NCBI RefSeq assembly: GCF_002119685.1 | Contig: NZ_CP021108.1 | Location: 4,340,001 to 4,404,000 of the forward strand | Direction: 5' to 3' | From: Bordetella genomosp. 8 | Lineage (GTDB): Bacteria; Pseudomonadota; Gammaproteobacteria; Burkholderiales; Burkholderiaceae_B | DNA: 64,000 nt | Part shown: positions 35,433 to 44,119 of the stretch, in pieces | Layout: each line of letters opens with the position of its first letter | Position numbering within the stretch: the first letter of the stretch is position 1 | Translations under genes and position numbers: made by a program | Notes under the pieces: model-generated | Told to the model about the DNA's origin: nothing | The model's database searches: none | Seen by the model: only the letters and a program-made list of their open reading frames with translations

Positions 35433-35960
35433 ATGGCAGCCCTGCAAGACACACCACAGGCCCCCGCCACGCCCCCTGCCCATGGGCGTGCTTCCGCCCT
35501 GCTCGCGGCGATCGCCGCGGTCCGGCGCGGCATCGAGAAGTTCGCTCAGCCCTGGCTCGTGCAGCTGCTGCTGCGCATTGCCCTGGCCGTGCCTTTCTGG
35601 AAATCCGGCATCCTCAAATGGCAGGGGTTCCTGCAATTGAACGACACCGCCATCACGCTGTTCACCGACGAATTCCAGCTGCACCTGCCCGGTGGCCCCT
35701 ACCCCTTCCCCGCGCCCGCGGTCTTTGCCTTCCTGTCCGGGTGCGGCGAGGTCATGTTCCCGGTCCTGCTGGTGCTGGGCCTGGGTACCCGCTTCGCCGC
35801 CATCGGACTGCTGCTGATGACCTGCATCATCGAGTTGACCGTGCCCGATGGCTGGCCGGTGCATCTGACCTGGGCCGCCATGGCGCTGGGCATCGCCGCC
35901 TGGGGGCCCGGCCGCATTTCCATCGACTATGCGCTCGGCGATCGCCGGCCGCGGTCCTGA
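35433..35960 (+). CDS. DoxX-family membrane protein of the buf operon
   Basis: A 175-residue protein with four membrane segments (about 45-65, 85-110, 115-135, 140-155), following a Pro/Ala-rich N-terminal tail. DoxX marks are LLLRIALAVPFWKSGILKW and the FLSGCGEVMFPVLLVLGLGTRFAAIGL stretch, of which GCGEVMFPVLL is most typical. DoxX proteins regularly follow DUF2282-DUF692-DUF2063 genes. The role is unproven; quinone or thiol redox support for the peptide is one possibility. Confidence 0.87.
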   Translation: MAALQDTPQAPATPPAHGRASALLAAIAAVRRGIEKFAQPWLVQLLLRIALAVPFWKSGILKWQGFLQLNDTAITLFTDEFQLHLPGGPYPFPAPAVFAFLSGCGEVMFPVLLVLGLGTRFAAIGLLLMTCIIELTVPDGWPVHLTWAAMALGIAAWGPGRISIDYALGDRRPRS

Positions 35961-35972
35961 TACGGAACCGCC

Positions 35973-36614
35973 ATGCGAACCCAGGACCTGGTAACGCGGC
36001 TGGCCGGCAACCTCGCCCCTGTCCCCCGCAATGCCGTACCGCGCACCCTGAACCGTGCGTTGATGGCGGGGTTGGCCGGCAACACGGCGCTGCTCGTCGC
36101 GCTCTATGGCTTCGGCAGCGATATGCCCGAACAGTTGCTGACCTCCATGTTCTGGATCCGGCTGGCCTTTCCGCTGGCCATCATCGCGGCCGCGCTGAAA
36201 CTCACGGAAAGGCTCGCACGTCCCGGCGCGCCGTCCGCGCTGGCCTGGCTGACGGCGATGGCGCCGATCGCCACCATGCTGCTGGTCGCCGCCGGGTTCC
36301 AGGCCGCGACGCCACCCGACTATCGCCTGCAACTGGTGGTCGGCGTCGGTTGGCGCACGACCACCGCCTGGGTCGTGCTGCTGTCCTTGCCATCGCTGGC
36401 CACCGCCATGCATGCGCTCAAGACCCTGGCCCCGACCCGGCTGGTCGCGGCGGGCGCCGGCGCGGGCGTGCTGGCCGGTGCGCAAGGCCTGCTCGTCTAT
36501 TCGCTTTATTGCCCGGAGATGCCGGTGTCTTTCTGGAGCGTCTGGCACGTCCTTGCCATCGCGGTGACCGCGGGCATCGGCGCCGCCATGGCGCCGCAGT
36601 ACCTGCGTTGGTAG
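35973..36614 (+). CDS. nrsF: NrsF-type (DUF1109) anti-sigma factor, copy 1, lacking one sensor cysteine
   Basis: A 213-residue membrane protein with six hydrophobic helices and the family ends RTQDLVTRLAGN and QYLRW. It aligns without gaps over all 213 residues with the copy at 37292 (FWxxLAFP, KTLAPTRL, YCPEMxVxFWxVWxV). At position 130, where the other copy has Cys130, this one has Thr (GWRTTTAW). It keeps Cys180 (LYCPEM). Two periplasmic cysteines are reported as needed for metal sensing in Caulobacter NrsF, so this copy may sense poorly or act constitutively. It is the fifth gene of the buf operon. Confidence 0.85.
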   Translation: MRTQDLVTRLAGNLAPVPRNAVPRTLNRALMAGLAGNTALLVALYGFGSDMPEQLLTSMFWIRLAFPLAIIAAALKLTERLARPGAPSALAWLTAMAPIATMLLVAAGFQAATPPDYRLQLVVGVGWRTTTAWVVLLSLPSLATAMHALKTLAPTRLVAAGAGAGVLAGAQGLLVYSLYCPEMPVSFWSVWHVLAIAVTAGIGAAMAPQYLRW

Positions 36615-36722
36615 CCATCCGCCCTTATCCATGCACGCCGAACGTCGTCAGCCTCCCGCCGCCCGCCTTTTCGACCTCCCGCGTAGAATCACGCAAACTT
36701 TCCAGGCAACAGTCTCCACGTC

Positions 36723-37295
36723 ATGAACCCAGCCGCGCAGAACGGATCGCCGGAGTCCGCCGAAGCCAAGCTCAGAGCCCTGTTGCTGGCCGGGCTCGAT
36801 GGCGACGCCAGGGCCTATCATGCCTTCCTGCAGGCGCTAGGCAGCCACCTGCGCGCGTTCCTGCGCAAGCGGCTATACCGGCTGCCGGACGACATCGAAG
36901 ACATCGTGCAGGAAATCCTGATCGCCGTGCATAATGGCCGCCATACCTATCTGCCCGATCAGCCGCTGACCGCATGGACCCACGCCATCGCGCGATACAA
37001 GGTCGCCGACTACCTGCGGCATCGGTCCCGGCACGAAGGACGCCATGAACCGCTGGACGATCAGCAGGACATCTTCGCGGAATCCGACGAGGAAGCCACG
37101 CAGGCGCGCCGCGACGTCGACAAGCTGCTGGCGCAATTACCGGATCGGCATCGGCTGCCCATCCTGCATGTGAAATTACAGGGGCTGTCGGTCGCCGAAA
37201 CCGCGCAGCTCACAGGCTTGTCCGAGTCCGCGGTCAAGGTGGGCGTGCACCGTGGGCTGAAGGCGCTGGCCGCGAAAATAAGAGGCTCGCTATGA
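36723..37295 (+). CDS. sigF: ECF sigma factor, ECF16 / SigF type
   Basis: A 190-residue sigma factor. Region 2 holds [19 protein letters not shown] and [19 protein letters not shown]; region 4 holds [31 protein letters not shown]. Gene partner and motif both place it with the SigF group that responds to heavy metals. The stop overlaps the second NrsF start as ATGA, so sigma and anti-sigma are coupled. A 108-base gap upstream carries TAGAAT at 36684-36689, a possible -10 for a housekeeping promoter, so basal sigma synthesis may be separate from the buf promoter. Confidence 0.9.
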   Translation: MNPAAQNGSPESAEAKLRALLLAGLDGDARAYHAFLQALGSHLRAFLRKRLYRLPDDIEDIVQEILIAVHNGRHTYLPDQPLTAWTHAIARYKVADYLRHRSRHEGRHEPLDDQQDIFAESDEEATQARRDVDKLLAQLPDRHRLPILHVKLQGLSVAETAQLTGLSESAVKVGVHRGLKALAAKIRGSL

Positions 37296-37933
37296 AAACC
37301 GATGACATGATCTCGCTGCTCGCGGCGAACGTGGCGCCCGTGGATCGCGGCGCGCTCGCGCGACGCTATCGCTGGGCGGTGCTGCTAGGTGGACTCGGCT
37401 CGGTGCTGCTGATGTCGATGGTCTTCGGCATACGCCCTGACATCCGCGAAATGCTGGTCACGCCGCTGTTCTGGGCAAAACTGGCCTTTCCCGCATGCGT
37501 CGCCGCGGCGGCCCTGATGACGGCCGCGCGCCTGTCGCGCCCCGGCATGCCGGCAGGCCGTGGCTGGCAGTTGCTGGCGATATCGTTGGCCGTTCTGTGG
37601 GTCGCGGCCGCGCTGGCCTTGGCCATGGCGCCGGCGCCTGAACGCCTGCCCATGATCCTGGGGGCGACGTGGCGCAAATGCCCGTTCAACATCGCTTTGT
37701 TGTCGGTCCCCACCTTTCTCGCGGTGTTCTGGGCAATGAAAGGCCTGGCGCCCACGCGGTTGCGCCTGGCCGGCGCGATTGCGGGACTGCTCGCCAGCGC
37801 CATCGCCACGGTCGCCTACTGCCTGCATTGCCCCGAGATGGGCGTGGCTTTCTGGGCGGTCTGGTACGTGGCGGGCATGGCGATTCCCGCACTGCTGGGC
37901 GCCTTGCTGGGCCCCCGGCTGCTGCGCTGGTAG
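37292..37933 (+). CDS. nrsF: NrsF-type (DUF1109) anti-sigma factor, copy 2, both cysteines present
   Basis: A 213-residue six-helix membrane protein. It begins [18 protein letters not shown] and ends PRLLRW. Cys130 (TWRKCPFN) and Cys180 ([11 protein letters not shown]), with an extra Cys177, match the two cysteines reported for metal sensing in Caulobacter NrsF. It should hold SigF at the membrane until metal or oxidant reacts with these cysteines. The start overlaps the sigma stop by four bases. It is convergent with yciF, 18 bases away. Gapless similarity to the copy at 35973 points to an old duplication. Confidence 0.9.
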   Translation: MKTDDMISLLAANVAPVDRGALARRYRWAVLLGGLGSVLLMSMVFGIRPDIREMLVTPLFWAKLAFPACVAAAALMTAARLSRPGMPAGRGWQLLAISLAVLWVAAALALAMAPAPERLPMILGATWRKCPFNIALLSVPTFLAVFWAMKGLAPTRLRLAGAIAGLLASAIATVAYCLHCPEMGVAFWAVWYVAGMAIPALLGALLGPRLLRW

Positions 37934-37951
37934 CCCGCCACGTCCTCCCGC

Positions 37952-38443
37952 CTATTTGCCCTTGGCGGTTTCGTTGACCTTGCCCGCCAGCACCGTCAGC
38001 TTTTCATCGGTCGCCTTTTCTTCCTGCAGCGTTTCCAGCAGCAGCTTCATGGCGTCCTGATGGCCCAACTGCTTCGCGAACGCGGCCAGCGTGCCGTAGG
38101 TGGCGATCTCGTAGTGCTCCACCTTCTGCGCGGCGCCGATCAGGGCGGCGTCGAGCACCGGGCCCTTTTCGACCTCTTCGATGATTTCCTTGCCTTCTTC
38201 GACCAGGCCTTCCATGGCCATGCACTTCACGCGCTTGAGCTTCAGGCCGGCCGATTCGACGATCTGATCGATACGCTCGATCTGGCCCTGCGTTTCCTGC
38301 AAGTGCGTCTCGAACGCGGCCTTCAGGTCCGGATGGGTCGCGGCTCGCGCCAACCTCGGCAGCGCCTTGGTCAGTTGCTTCTCGGCGCTGTAGACGTCGG
38401 ACAGTTCATGCAGAAAGAGATCTTCAACGGTTTTCGCAGCCAT
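37952..38443 (-). CDS. yciF: YciF/YciE ferritin-like (DUF892) stress protein
   Basis: A 163-residue four-helix-bundle protein of the DUF892 family. It starts AAKTVEDLFLHELSDVYSAE and carries the diiron-type Glu/His pairs in ELSDVYSAEKQL, HLQETQGQIERID, EGKEIIEEV and KVEHYEIATYGTL. Members rise under osmotic, acid and oxidative stress. AGGAG precedes the ATG. It is divergent from the manganese catalase gene across 294 bases (38444-38737); I see no gene there and no clear operator beyond a weak AGAGCA/TGCTCT pair. Confidence 0.93.
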   Translation of the reverse strand: MAAKTVEDLFLHELSDVYSAEKQLTKALPRLARAATHPDLKAAFETHLQETQGQIERIDQIVESAGLKLKRVKCMAMEGLVEEGKEIIEEVEKGPVLDAALIGAAQKVEHYEIATYGTLAAFAKQLGHQDAMKLLLETLQEEKATDEKLTVLAGKVNETAKGK

Positions 38444-38737
38444 GAATGTGCTCCTGTACTTGATCGGATATTGGATTGAGTTGCGTGTCGAACCGGGCTC
38501 GGCCGACGCCTCGCGTCATGCCACGCGACCCGCTGGTTCGCGGCTACGTTATGCAATCCCTATGCCCACTTGGCGATACGACGATAGCGCTGAGCACGGC
38601 TTCGGCCACACCGCGCATAGCGCAGAGCTGACGTCGCGAACAACGCAGAGCACGCATGCGGACCGGGTATAGGGGTTGCTCTGTGCAGCACCGATCGCGA
38701 GCAGCGGGCTCGCGGCACAGACCAACGTGGAGGTTTT

Positions 38738-39616
38738 ATGTTCGCTCACAACAAGCGGCTGCAATACACGGTTCGCGTCGCGGGTGGCAATCCCGGCCTC
38801 GCGAATCTTCTTCTGGAGCAATTCGGCGGGCCTCAGGGCGAACTCGCGGCCGCGATGCGCTACTTCACCCAATATGTCGCCGAAGAAGATCCCGGCCGCA
38901 AGGACATGCTCATCGACATCGCCACAGAGGAGCTCAGCCACCTCGAGGTCATCGGTACGCTGGTCGCGATGTTGAACAAGGGTGCGAAGGGCAAACTGGC
39001 CGAAGCCGTGGACCAGGAAGCGGAGATGTACCGCGCGCTGCATGGCGCCGGCAACGACTCCCACGTGACCCAGGTGCTCTACGGCGGCGGCCCGGCGCTG
39101 ACCAACTCCGGCGGGCAACTCTGGAATGCGGGCTATATCGACTCGATCGGCGATCCGTCGTGTGACCTGCGCTCCAACATCGCGGCGGAATCGCGCGCCA
39201 AGATCATCTACGAGCGCCTCATCAACGTGACCGACGATCCCGGCGTCAAGGACGCGCTGACCTTCCTGATGACCCGCGAGGTATCGCACCAGAAGTCCTT
39301 CGAAAAAGCGTTGTACTCGATGCAGCCCAATTTCCCGCCGGGCAAGCTGCCCCCCGACCCGCGCTTCGCCAACACCTACTTCAATATGTCGGAAGGCGAA
39401 GGCGATATGCGCGGCCCGTGGAACAGCGACGAAAACTTCGAGTTCGTGGCGACCGCCGCCGAAGCCGGTCCGCAGGATGGCGACGGCATGGCGAGCGTGA
39501 AACTGGCGAAGGACGAAGTCACCGCGCTGCAAGGCCTGGTGGCACGCACGGCCTCCGATCCGGAGTCCAATCCGGAGACCGGCGCCGAGCTGGGCGCGGG
39601 CAACGCGACCCGATAG
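38738..39616 (+). CDS. Manganese (non-heme) catalase
   Basis: A 292-residue enzyme splitting hydrogen peroxide at a dimanganese centre. The four-helix ligand motifs are present: GELAAAMRYFTQY, ATEELSHLEV (Glu, His), the SNIAAESRAKIIYERL helix (Glu) and MTREVSHQKSFEKAL (Glu, His). It starts MFAHNKRLQYTVRV as the family does. The tail after about residue 225 is Glu/Gly/Pro-rich. GGAGG lies before the ATG. With YciF next door and a heme catalase 5 kb on, it is part of an oxidative stress group. Confidence 0.95.
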   Translation: MFAHNKRLQYTVRVAGGNPGLANLLLEQFGGPQGELAAAMRYFTQYVAEEDPGRKDMLIDIATEELSHLEVIGTLVAMLNKGAKGKLAEAVDQEAEMYRALHGAGNDSHVTQVLYGGGPALTNSGGQLWNAGYIDSIGDPSCDLRSNIAAESRAKIIYERLINVTDDPGVKDALTFLMTREVSHQKSFEKALYSMQPNFPPGKLPPDPRFANTYFNMSEGEGDMRGPWNSDENFEFVATAAEAGPQDGDGMASVKLAKDEVTALQGLVARTASDPESNPETGAELGAGNATR

Positions 39617-39654
39617 GCGCAAGCGAGCATCACCCGGCACAGCACCATCGTGCC

Positions 39655-39689
39655 AACGCGGCCGGCAGCACGCCCGGCCGCGTTTTTTT
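39655..39689 (+). terminator. Rho-independent terminator of the manganese catalase gene
   Basis: AACGCGGCCGG (39655-39665) pairs perfectly with CCGGCCGCGTT (39674-39684) around an eight-base loop, and seven T residues follow from 39683. It is the clearest plus-strand terminator in the window. Confidence 0.9.
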
Positions 39690-39764
39690 GTGCGTGGTGC
39701 AAGCTTCCGCTCAGCACAAGGCATCTGGTTTGCACTACCATGGCCGCCACTTCGGGAGACGACC

Positions 39765-40199
<435 letters not shown>

Positions 40200-40257
40200 C
40201 CGCGCACGCAAGGCATGCCGATTGCGCTTCTCCCCGCCATTCAAACGGGAGAACGCC

Positions 40258-41196
40258 ATGGCACTCAAACTCAAGCCGATCGCGGAACAGGTCATCGTGG
40301 TCACGGGCGCCTCCAGTGGCATCGGACTGGCCACCGCCATGCTGGCCGCGCATCAAGGCGCGCGCGTGGTCATGGCGGCGCGCAGCCGCAGCACGCTGGA
40401 GCACATTGCCGCCGAACTCAGGAAGGATGGCTTCGACGCCATCGCCGTGGAAGCCGACGTGTCGGTACGCGAGGACATGGACCGCGTCGCGCGCACCGCC
40501 ATGGCCGAGTATGGCCGCGTCGACACCTGGGTCAACAACGCGGGCCTGTCCATCTACGGCCGGCTGGACGAAACGCCGGAAGAAGACGCCCAGCGGCTGT
40601 TCCAAATCAACTTCTGGGGCGTGGTGCACGGATCGCTGGCGGCGCTGCCACTGCTCAAGGCGCACGGCGGCGCGCTGATCAACGTCGGCAGCGAGGTCTC
40701 CGACGCATCCGTGCCGCTGCAGGGCATGTACTCCGCCAGCAAGCACGCGGTGAAAGGTTTTACTGATGCATTGCGCATGGAGCTGGAGGCGGACAAGGCG
40801 CCAGTGTCGGTCACCCTCATCCAGCCGACGGCCGTGGACACGCCCTTCCCCGAACATGCGGCCAATTACATGGACCAGGTGGCCAAGCTGCCTACCCCGA
40901 TGATCCCGGTGGACAAGGTGGCCAGCGCCATTCTGAACGCGGCGACCAGCCCCGATCGCGAGGTCAAGGTCGGCAGCATGTCGGTGATCAATACCACCAT
41001 GTTCAAGCTGCTGCCTGGCCTGGCCGACCGCATGGCCAGGAAGCAGATGGGACGCCAGCAACGCAACGCACCGTCCGAGCCGCATCCAGGCACCCTGTAC
41101 GCACCCGGCGAAAGCGGCGAAACCACCGGCTTCGGCGACAGCAACTCCGCCGATCCCGACGACGCCATGCGGCGCAACACCCGCCCGGCACATTGA
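40258..41196 (+). CDS. Short-chain dehydrogenase/reductase
   Basis: A 312-residue SDR with a Rossmann motif TGASSGIG at residues 16-23, NNAG, a catalytic Ser in INVGSEVSD and YSASK (Tyr near 158). The last 60 or so residues form a Gly/Pro-rich C-terminal tail unlike the core fold (MGRQQRNAPSEPHPGTLY...). Such long-tailed SDRs are found near stress genes; substrate unknown. GGGAG precedes the ATG. It is followed at once by the formate/nitrite-type channel: a TTG start there overlaps its stop. Confidence 0.88.
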   Translation: MALKLKPIAEQVIVVTGASSGIGLATAMLAAHQGARVVMAARSRSTLEHIAAELRKDGFDAIAVEADVSVREDMDRVARTAMAEYGRVDTWVNNAGLSIYGRLDETPEEDAQRLFQINFWGVVHGSLAALPLLKAHGGALINVGSEVSDASVPLQGMYSASKHAVKGFTDALRMELEADKAPVSVTLIQPTAVDTPFPEHAANYMDQVAKLPTPMIPVDKVASAILNAATSPDREVKVGSMSVINTTMFKLLPGLADRMARKQMGRQQRNAPSEPHPGTLYAPGESGETTGFGDSNSADPDDAMRRNTRPAH

Positions 41197-41207
41197 AGAT
41201 CGCCGGC

Positions 41208-42083
41208 ATGGCGACGCATCACGAGGCCGGCGCGGACTCGCCGCATCTTTCGCGCGACGAGCAAGGGCAGGCTTCGCAGCATGCCAACCCGCAGGCGCCG
41301 GTCATCCACGAAGTCGTACGCGAGGAAGGCGAACACGCGCTGCGGCGCCCGGTGCCGGCGCTGGCGTGGTCCGCGCTCGCGGCGGGGCTGTCCATGGGGT
41401 TTTCCTTCCTGGTGCAGGCGGTGCTGGCCGCGGGCATGCCCGACGCGCCCTGGCGCCACCTGGTCGCCGGACTGGGCTATTGCACCGGTTTCGTCATCGT
41501 GATCCTGGGGCGGCAGCAGCTGTTCACCGAAAGCACGCTGACCGTCGTGCTGCCCGTCCTGGAGAATCGCGACGTCCGCACCGTCATGCTGGCGCTCAGG
41601 CTTTGGGTCGTCGTCCTGGCGGCGAACGTGGCAGGCACCTTCGCATTCGCGGCGCTATTGCTCGTGCCCGGTGTCTTCGAGCCGGAAGTCGTCCGCAGCC
41701 TGCAGGCATTGGCGATCGAAGCGATGCCCGAACGTTTCTGGCCCACGGTGCTGCGGGCGGTGTTCGCCGGCTGGTTGATCGCATTGATGGTCTGGTTGTT
41801 GCCCAGCGCCCGCGCGGCCAGGCTGATGACGATCCTGTTCATCAGCTACATCGTCGGCATTGCCCATCTCGCGCACATCATTGCGGGTTCGGTCGAGGCC
41901 GCGTACGCCGTGATGACGGGCCATGCCTCGCCCGGGGATTTCCTGCTGCGATTCTTCGCGCCGACCTTGCTCGGCAACATGATAGGCGGCATTTCGCTGG
42001 TGGCCATGATCAACCATGCCGCGGTGGCGGCGGAGCTGCAGGACCGCAAGCAAGGCAAGGGCGGAGCCGGGCGGCAGGGCTAG
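41208..42083 (+). CDS. Formate/nitrite transporter family (YfdC-like) membrane protein
   Basis: A 291-residue protein. About 50 hydrophilic residues (EEGEHALRRPVPALAW) lead into six helices with FNT-like GLSMGFSFLVQAVL, LGRQQLFTESTLTVVLP and HIIAGSVEAAYAVMTG. In YfdC the physiological substrate is unclear. The start could also be a TTG at 41193 overlapping the SDR stop; the ATG at 41208 was chosen. It ends one base before the XRE gene on the opposite strand, with no terminator visible. Confidence 0.85.
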   Translation: MATHHEAGADSPHLSRDEQGQASQHANPQAPVIHEVVREEGEHALRRPVPALAWSALAAGLSMGFSFLVQAVLAAGMPDAPWRHLVAGLGYCTGFVIVILGRQQLFTESTLTVVLPVLENRDVRTVMLALRLWVVVLAANVAGTFAFAALLLVPGVFEPEVVRSLQALAIEAMPERFWPTVLRAVFAGWLIALMVWLLPSARAARLMTILFISYIVGIAHLAHIIAGSVEAAYAVMTGHASPGDFLLRFFAPTLLGNMIGGISLVAMINHAAVAAELQDRKQGKGGAGRQG

Positions 42084-42084
42084 A

Positions 42085-42981
42085 TCATGCGGCTCTCGGT
42101 CCGATCAGGGCCGCTATCCGGTCCAGGTCGGCCGGCGTCGCCGGGTTGTAGACGACCATGCCGAGGTCCGGCCGGCCATCCACCGCAAAAACGGAATATT
42201 CGAACGAGAGCGGGCCCAGCACCGGGTGTTTGATGTGCTTGACGGCATCGCCGTGCGGCCCCTGTACATCGTTGGCCAGCCACATGGCCTTGAACTCCGG
42301 ACTCTGGCGGCAGAGGTCTTCGACCAGCGGCGCGACCGCATCGGCAGCCCCCGCGCGCGCGGCATCCACCCTGAACGCCGCCACCACGAAACGCGCGACG
42401 CTTTCCCAGTCGTACTGCAGCGCGCGTGCGCGAGGGTCCAGGAACACGATGCGCAGGATATTGCGCGCTTCCGGCGGCAGCGCGCCGTAATCGGTCAGCA
42501 TTACCGTGGCACCGCGATTCCAGGCCACGACGTCCCAGGTCGCCGTGCGGATCAACGCCGGACTCGGATCGAGCGCGTCCAGCACGCGCTGCAGGCGCGG
42601 GGTCACGCCCTCGTCCTTGCGATAACGCACTTCCGGCGGGCGACCCAGGCCGAGCAGAAACAGATGCTCGCGCTCGACATCGGTCAACATCAGCGCGCCG
42701 GCGATCCGGTCCAGCACGTCCGCGGAAGGCGCGCCGCCCCTGCCCTGTTCCAGCCAGGTGTACCAGGTCGGGCTGATGTTCGCGCGTTGCGCGACTTCTT
42801 CCCGCCGCAGGCCCGGCGTACGCCGGCGGCCGCCGGGGAAACCGAAGGCCGCCGGATCCAGTCTGGCGCGCCGGTCTTTCAGGTACGTGCCCAGCTGATT
42901 CGGTGCGATGGCGCGCGACGGCGGGCCCGACGACTCGGGACCCAGAACCGCCGCGCGCAGAAGAGTGCTGTGGATCGACAT
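42085..42981 (-). CDS. XRE-type regulator with MmyB-like ligand domain
   Basis: A 298-residue regulator. The helix-turn-helix (about 31-95) reads GTYLKDRRARLDPAA, then TPGLRREEVAQRANISPTWYTWLEQGRG, of which LRREEVAQRANIS is the recognition part. The C-terminal MmyB-type PAS-like domain (about 125-285) has VVAWNRGATVMLTDY and VEDLCRQSPEFKAMW. It is divergent from the NAD-dependent epimerase-like reductase, a common pairing of this family with an oxidoreductase target. Operators lie in the gap between them. Confidence 0.92.
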   Translation of the reverse strand: MSIHSTLLRAAVLGPESSGPPSRAIAPNQLGTYLKDRRARLDPAAFGFPGGRRRTPGLRREEVAQRANISPTWYTWLEQGRGGAPSADVLDRIAGALMLTDVEREHLFLLGLGRPPEVRYRKDEGVTPRLQRVLDALDPSPALIRTATWDVVAWNRGATVMLTDYGALPPEARNILRIVFLDPRARALQYDWESVARFVVAAFRVDAARAGAADAVAPLVEDLCRQSPEFKAMWLANDVQGPHGDAVKHIKHPVLGPLSFEYSVFAVDGRPDLGMVVYNPATPADLDRIAALIGPRAA

Positions 42982-42992
42982 CCGGTTAGCTT

Positions 42993-43029
42993 TTATACCC
43001 TGATAACACCACTACTTTACCAGGATAAC
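42993..43029. promoter_or_regulatory. Operator region between the XRE regulator and reductase
   Basis: TTAT-N6-ATAA (42993-43006) is a dyad, and GATAAC occurs at 43002-43007 and again at 43024-43029, 22 bases or two helix turns apart. The region is AT-richer than its surroundings and lies 15 bases before the XRE start. Confidence 0.4.
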
Positions 43030-43109
43030 CACAGGGTGCAGGCTATCTCCCTGGGCGCAGTGCCCACCCTCATATCCACCCTCCAGCGATCCACGGGAGA
43101 CGCTTCACC

Positions 43110-44000
43110 ATGCGTATTTTCATCACCGGCGCCACCGGCTTCATCGGCTCCGCCGTCGTCAGGGAATTGATTTCGGCGAGCCACCAGGTCATTGGCCTCT
43201 GCCGCTCCGACAGCAAGGCCGCGGCGCTTGCCGGGGCGGGCGCCACCGTCCATCGCGGGTCGCTCGAAGATGCCGACAGCCTAAGGGCCGGTGCGGCCCG
43301 GTCGGACGGCGTCATCCACCTGGCCTTCAATCACGACTTCTCCAGGTACAAGGACAATTGCGAAGACGACCGCCGGGTTATCGACACCCTGGGCGCGGCG
43401 CTGGCCGGCACGGCCAAACCGCTGATCGTCACCTCCGGCACCGCGCTGACCCGCACCGAGCCTGGGCACGCCGCGATGGAAGACGACCCCACGGTCAGCT
43501 CGTCCGTCATCCCCCGCGCCGCGTCCGAAGAAGCCGCCGCCGCGGTCGCCGCGATGGGCGTCAATGTTTCAATCGTACGATTGCCGCAAGTCCACGACAC
43601 CGTACGGCAGGGCTTGATCACTTACCTCATCGCCATGGCCCGCGAGCGCGGCAGCCTCGCATATATCGGCGACGGCAGCGCCCGCTGGCCGGCGGCGCAT
43701 GTCGACGACGTCGCGCGCCTGTATCGACTGGCCCTGGAAAAAGCCGCTCCCGGGGCGAAATACCACGCCGTTGCGGAAGAAGGCGTGGCCATGCGCGATA
43801 TCGTCGAAACGCTGGGACGCCGCCTGGCGCTGCCGGTCGAAACCGTCGCGCCCGGGGAAGCCGAGGCGCGCTTCGGCTGGCTGGCCCACTTCGTCACGAG
43901 GGACCTGGCCGCATCGAGCCAGCAGACGCGACGCATATTGGGGTGGCAACCCACCGGTCCTGGCCTGCTTGCTGATCTCGCGCGCCTGGCCGAAATGTAA
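43110..44000 (+). CDS. NAD(P)-dependent epimerase/dehydratase-like (atypical SDR) reductase
   Basis: A 296-residue atypical SDR with an N-terminal [17 protein letters not shown] nucleotide motif. [11 protein letters not shown] and a [11 protein letters not shown] segment follow, but the classical YxxxK is not obvious, as in many atypical members. The C-terminal part has [25 protein letters not shown]. It is probably an NAD(P)H-dependent reductase of unknown substrate. GGGAGA precedes the ATG. The divergent XRE gene is its likely regulator. Confidence 0.88.
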   Translation: MRIFITGATGFIGSAVVRELISASHQVIGLCRSDSKAAALAGAGATVHRGSLEDADSLRAGAARSDGVIHLAFNHDFSRYKDNCEDDRRVIDTLGAALAGTAKPLIVTSGTALTRTEPGHAAMEDDPTVSSSVIPRAASEEAAAAVAAMGVNVSIVRLPQVHDTVRQGLITYLIAMARERGSLAYIGDGSARWPAAHVDDVARLYRLALEKAAPGAKYHAVAEEGVAMRDIVETLGRRLALPVETVAPGEAEARFGWLAHFVTRDLAASSQQTRRILGWQPTGPGLLADLARLAEM

Positions 44001-44119
44001 GCTTCTCCGTCATTGCATGGCGTCCCGACTCTGTGGCACGCTATCCTGGTGCTCATCCGCTTTCGCGCGTGCCCCGCTTTTCGTGCACGCGCCCAACCGC
44101 ACAGGGAGAGAAGATCACC

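Noticed and set aside
41193..41207. TTG start of the formate/nitrite-type channel overlapping the SDR stop
   Set aside because: Possible by translational coupling, but the ATG at 41208 is the more usual choice; recorded as an alternative only.
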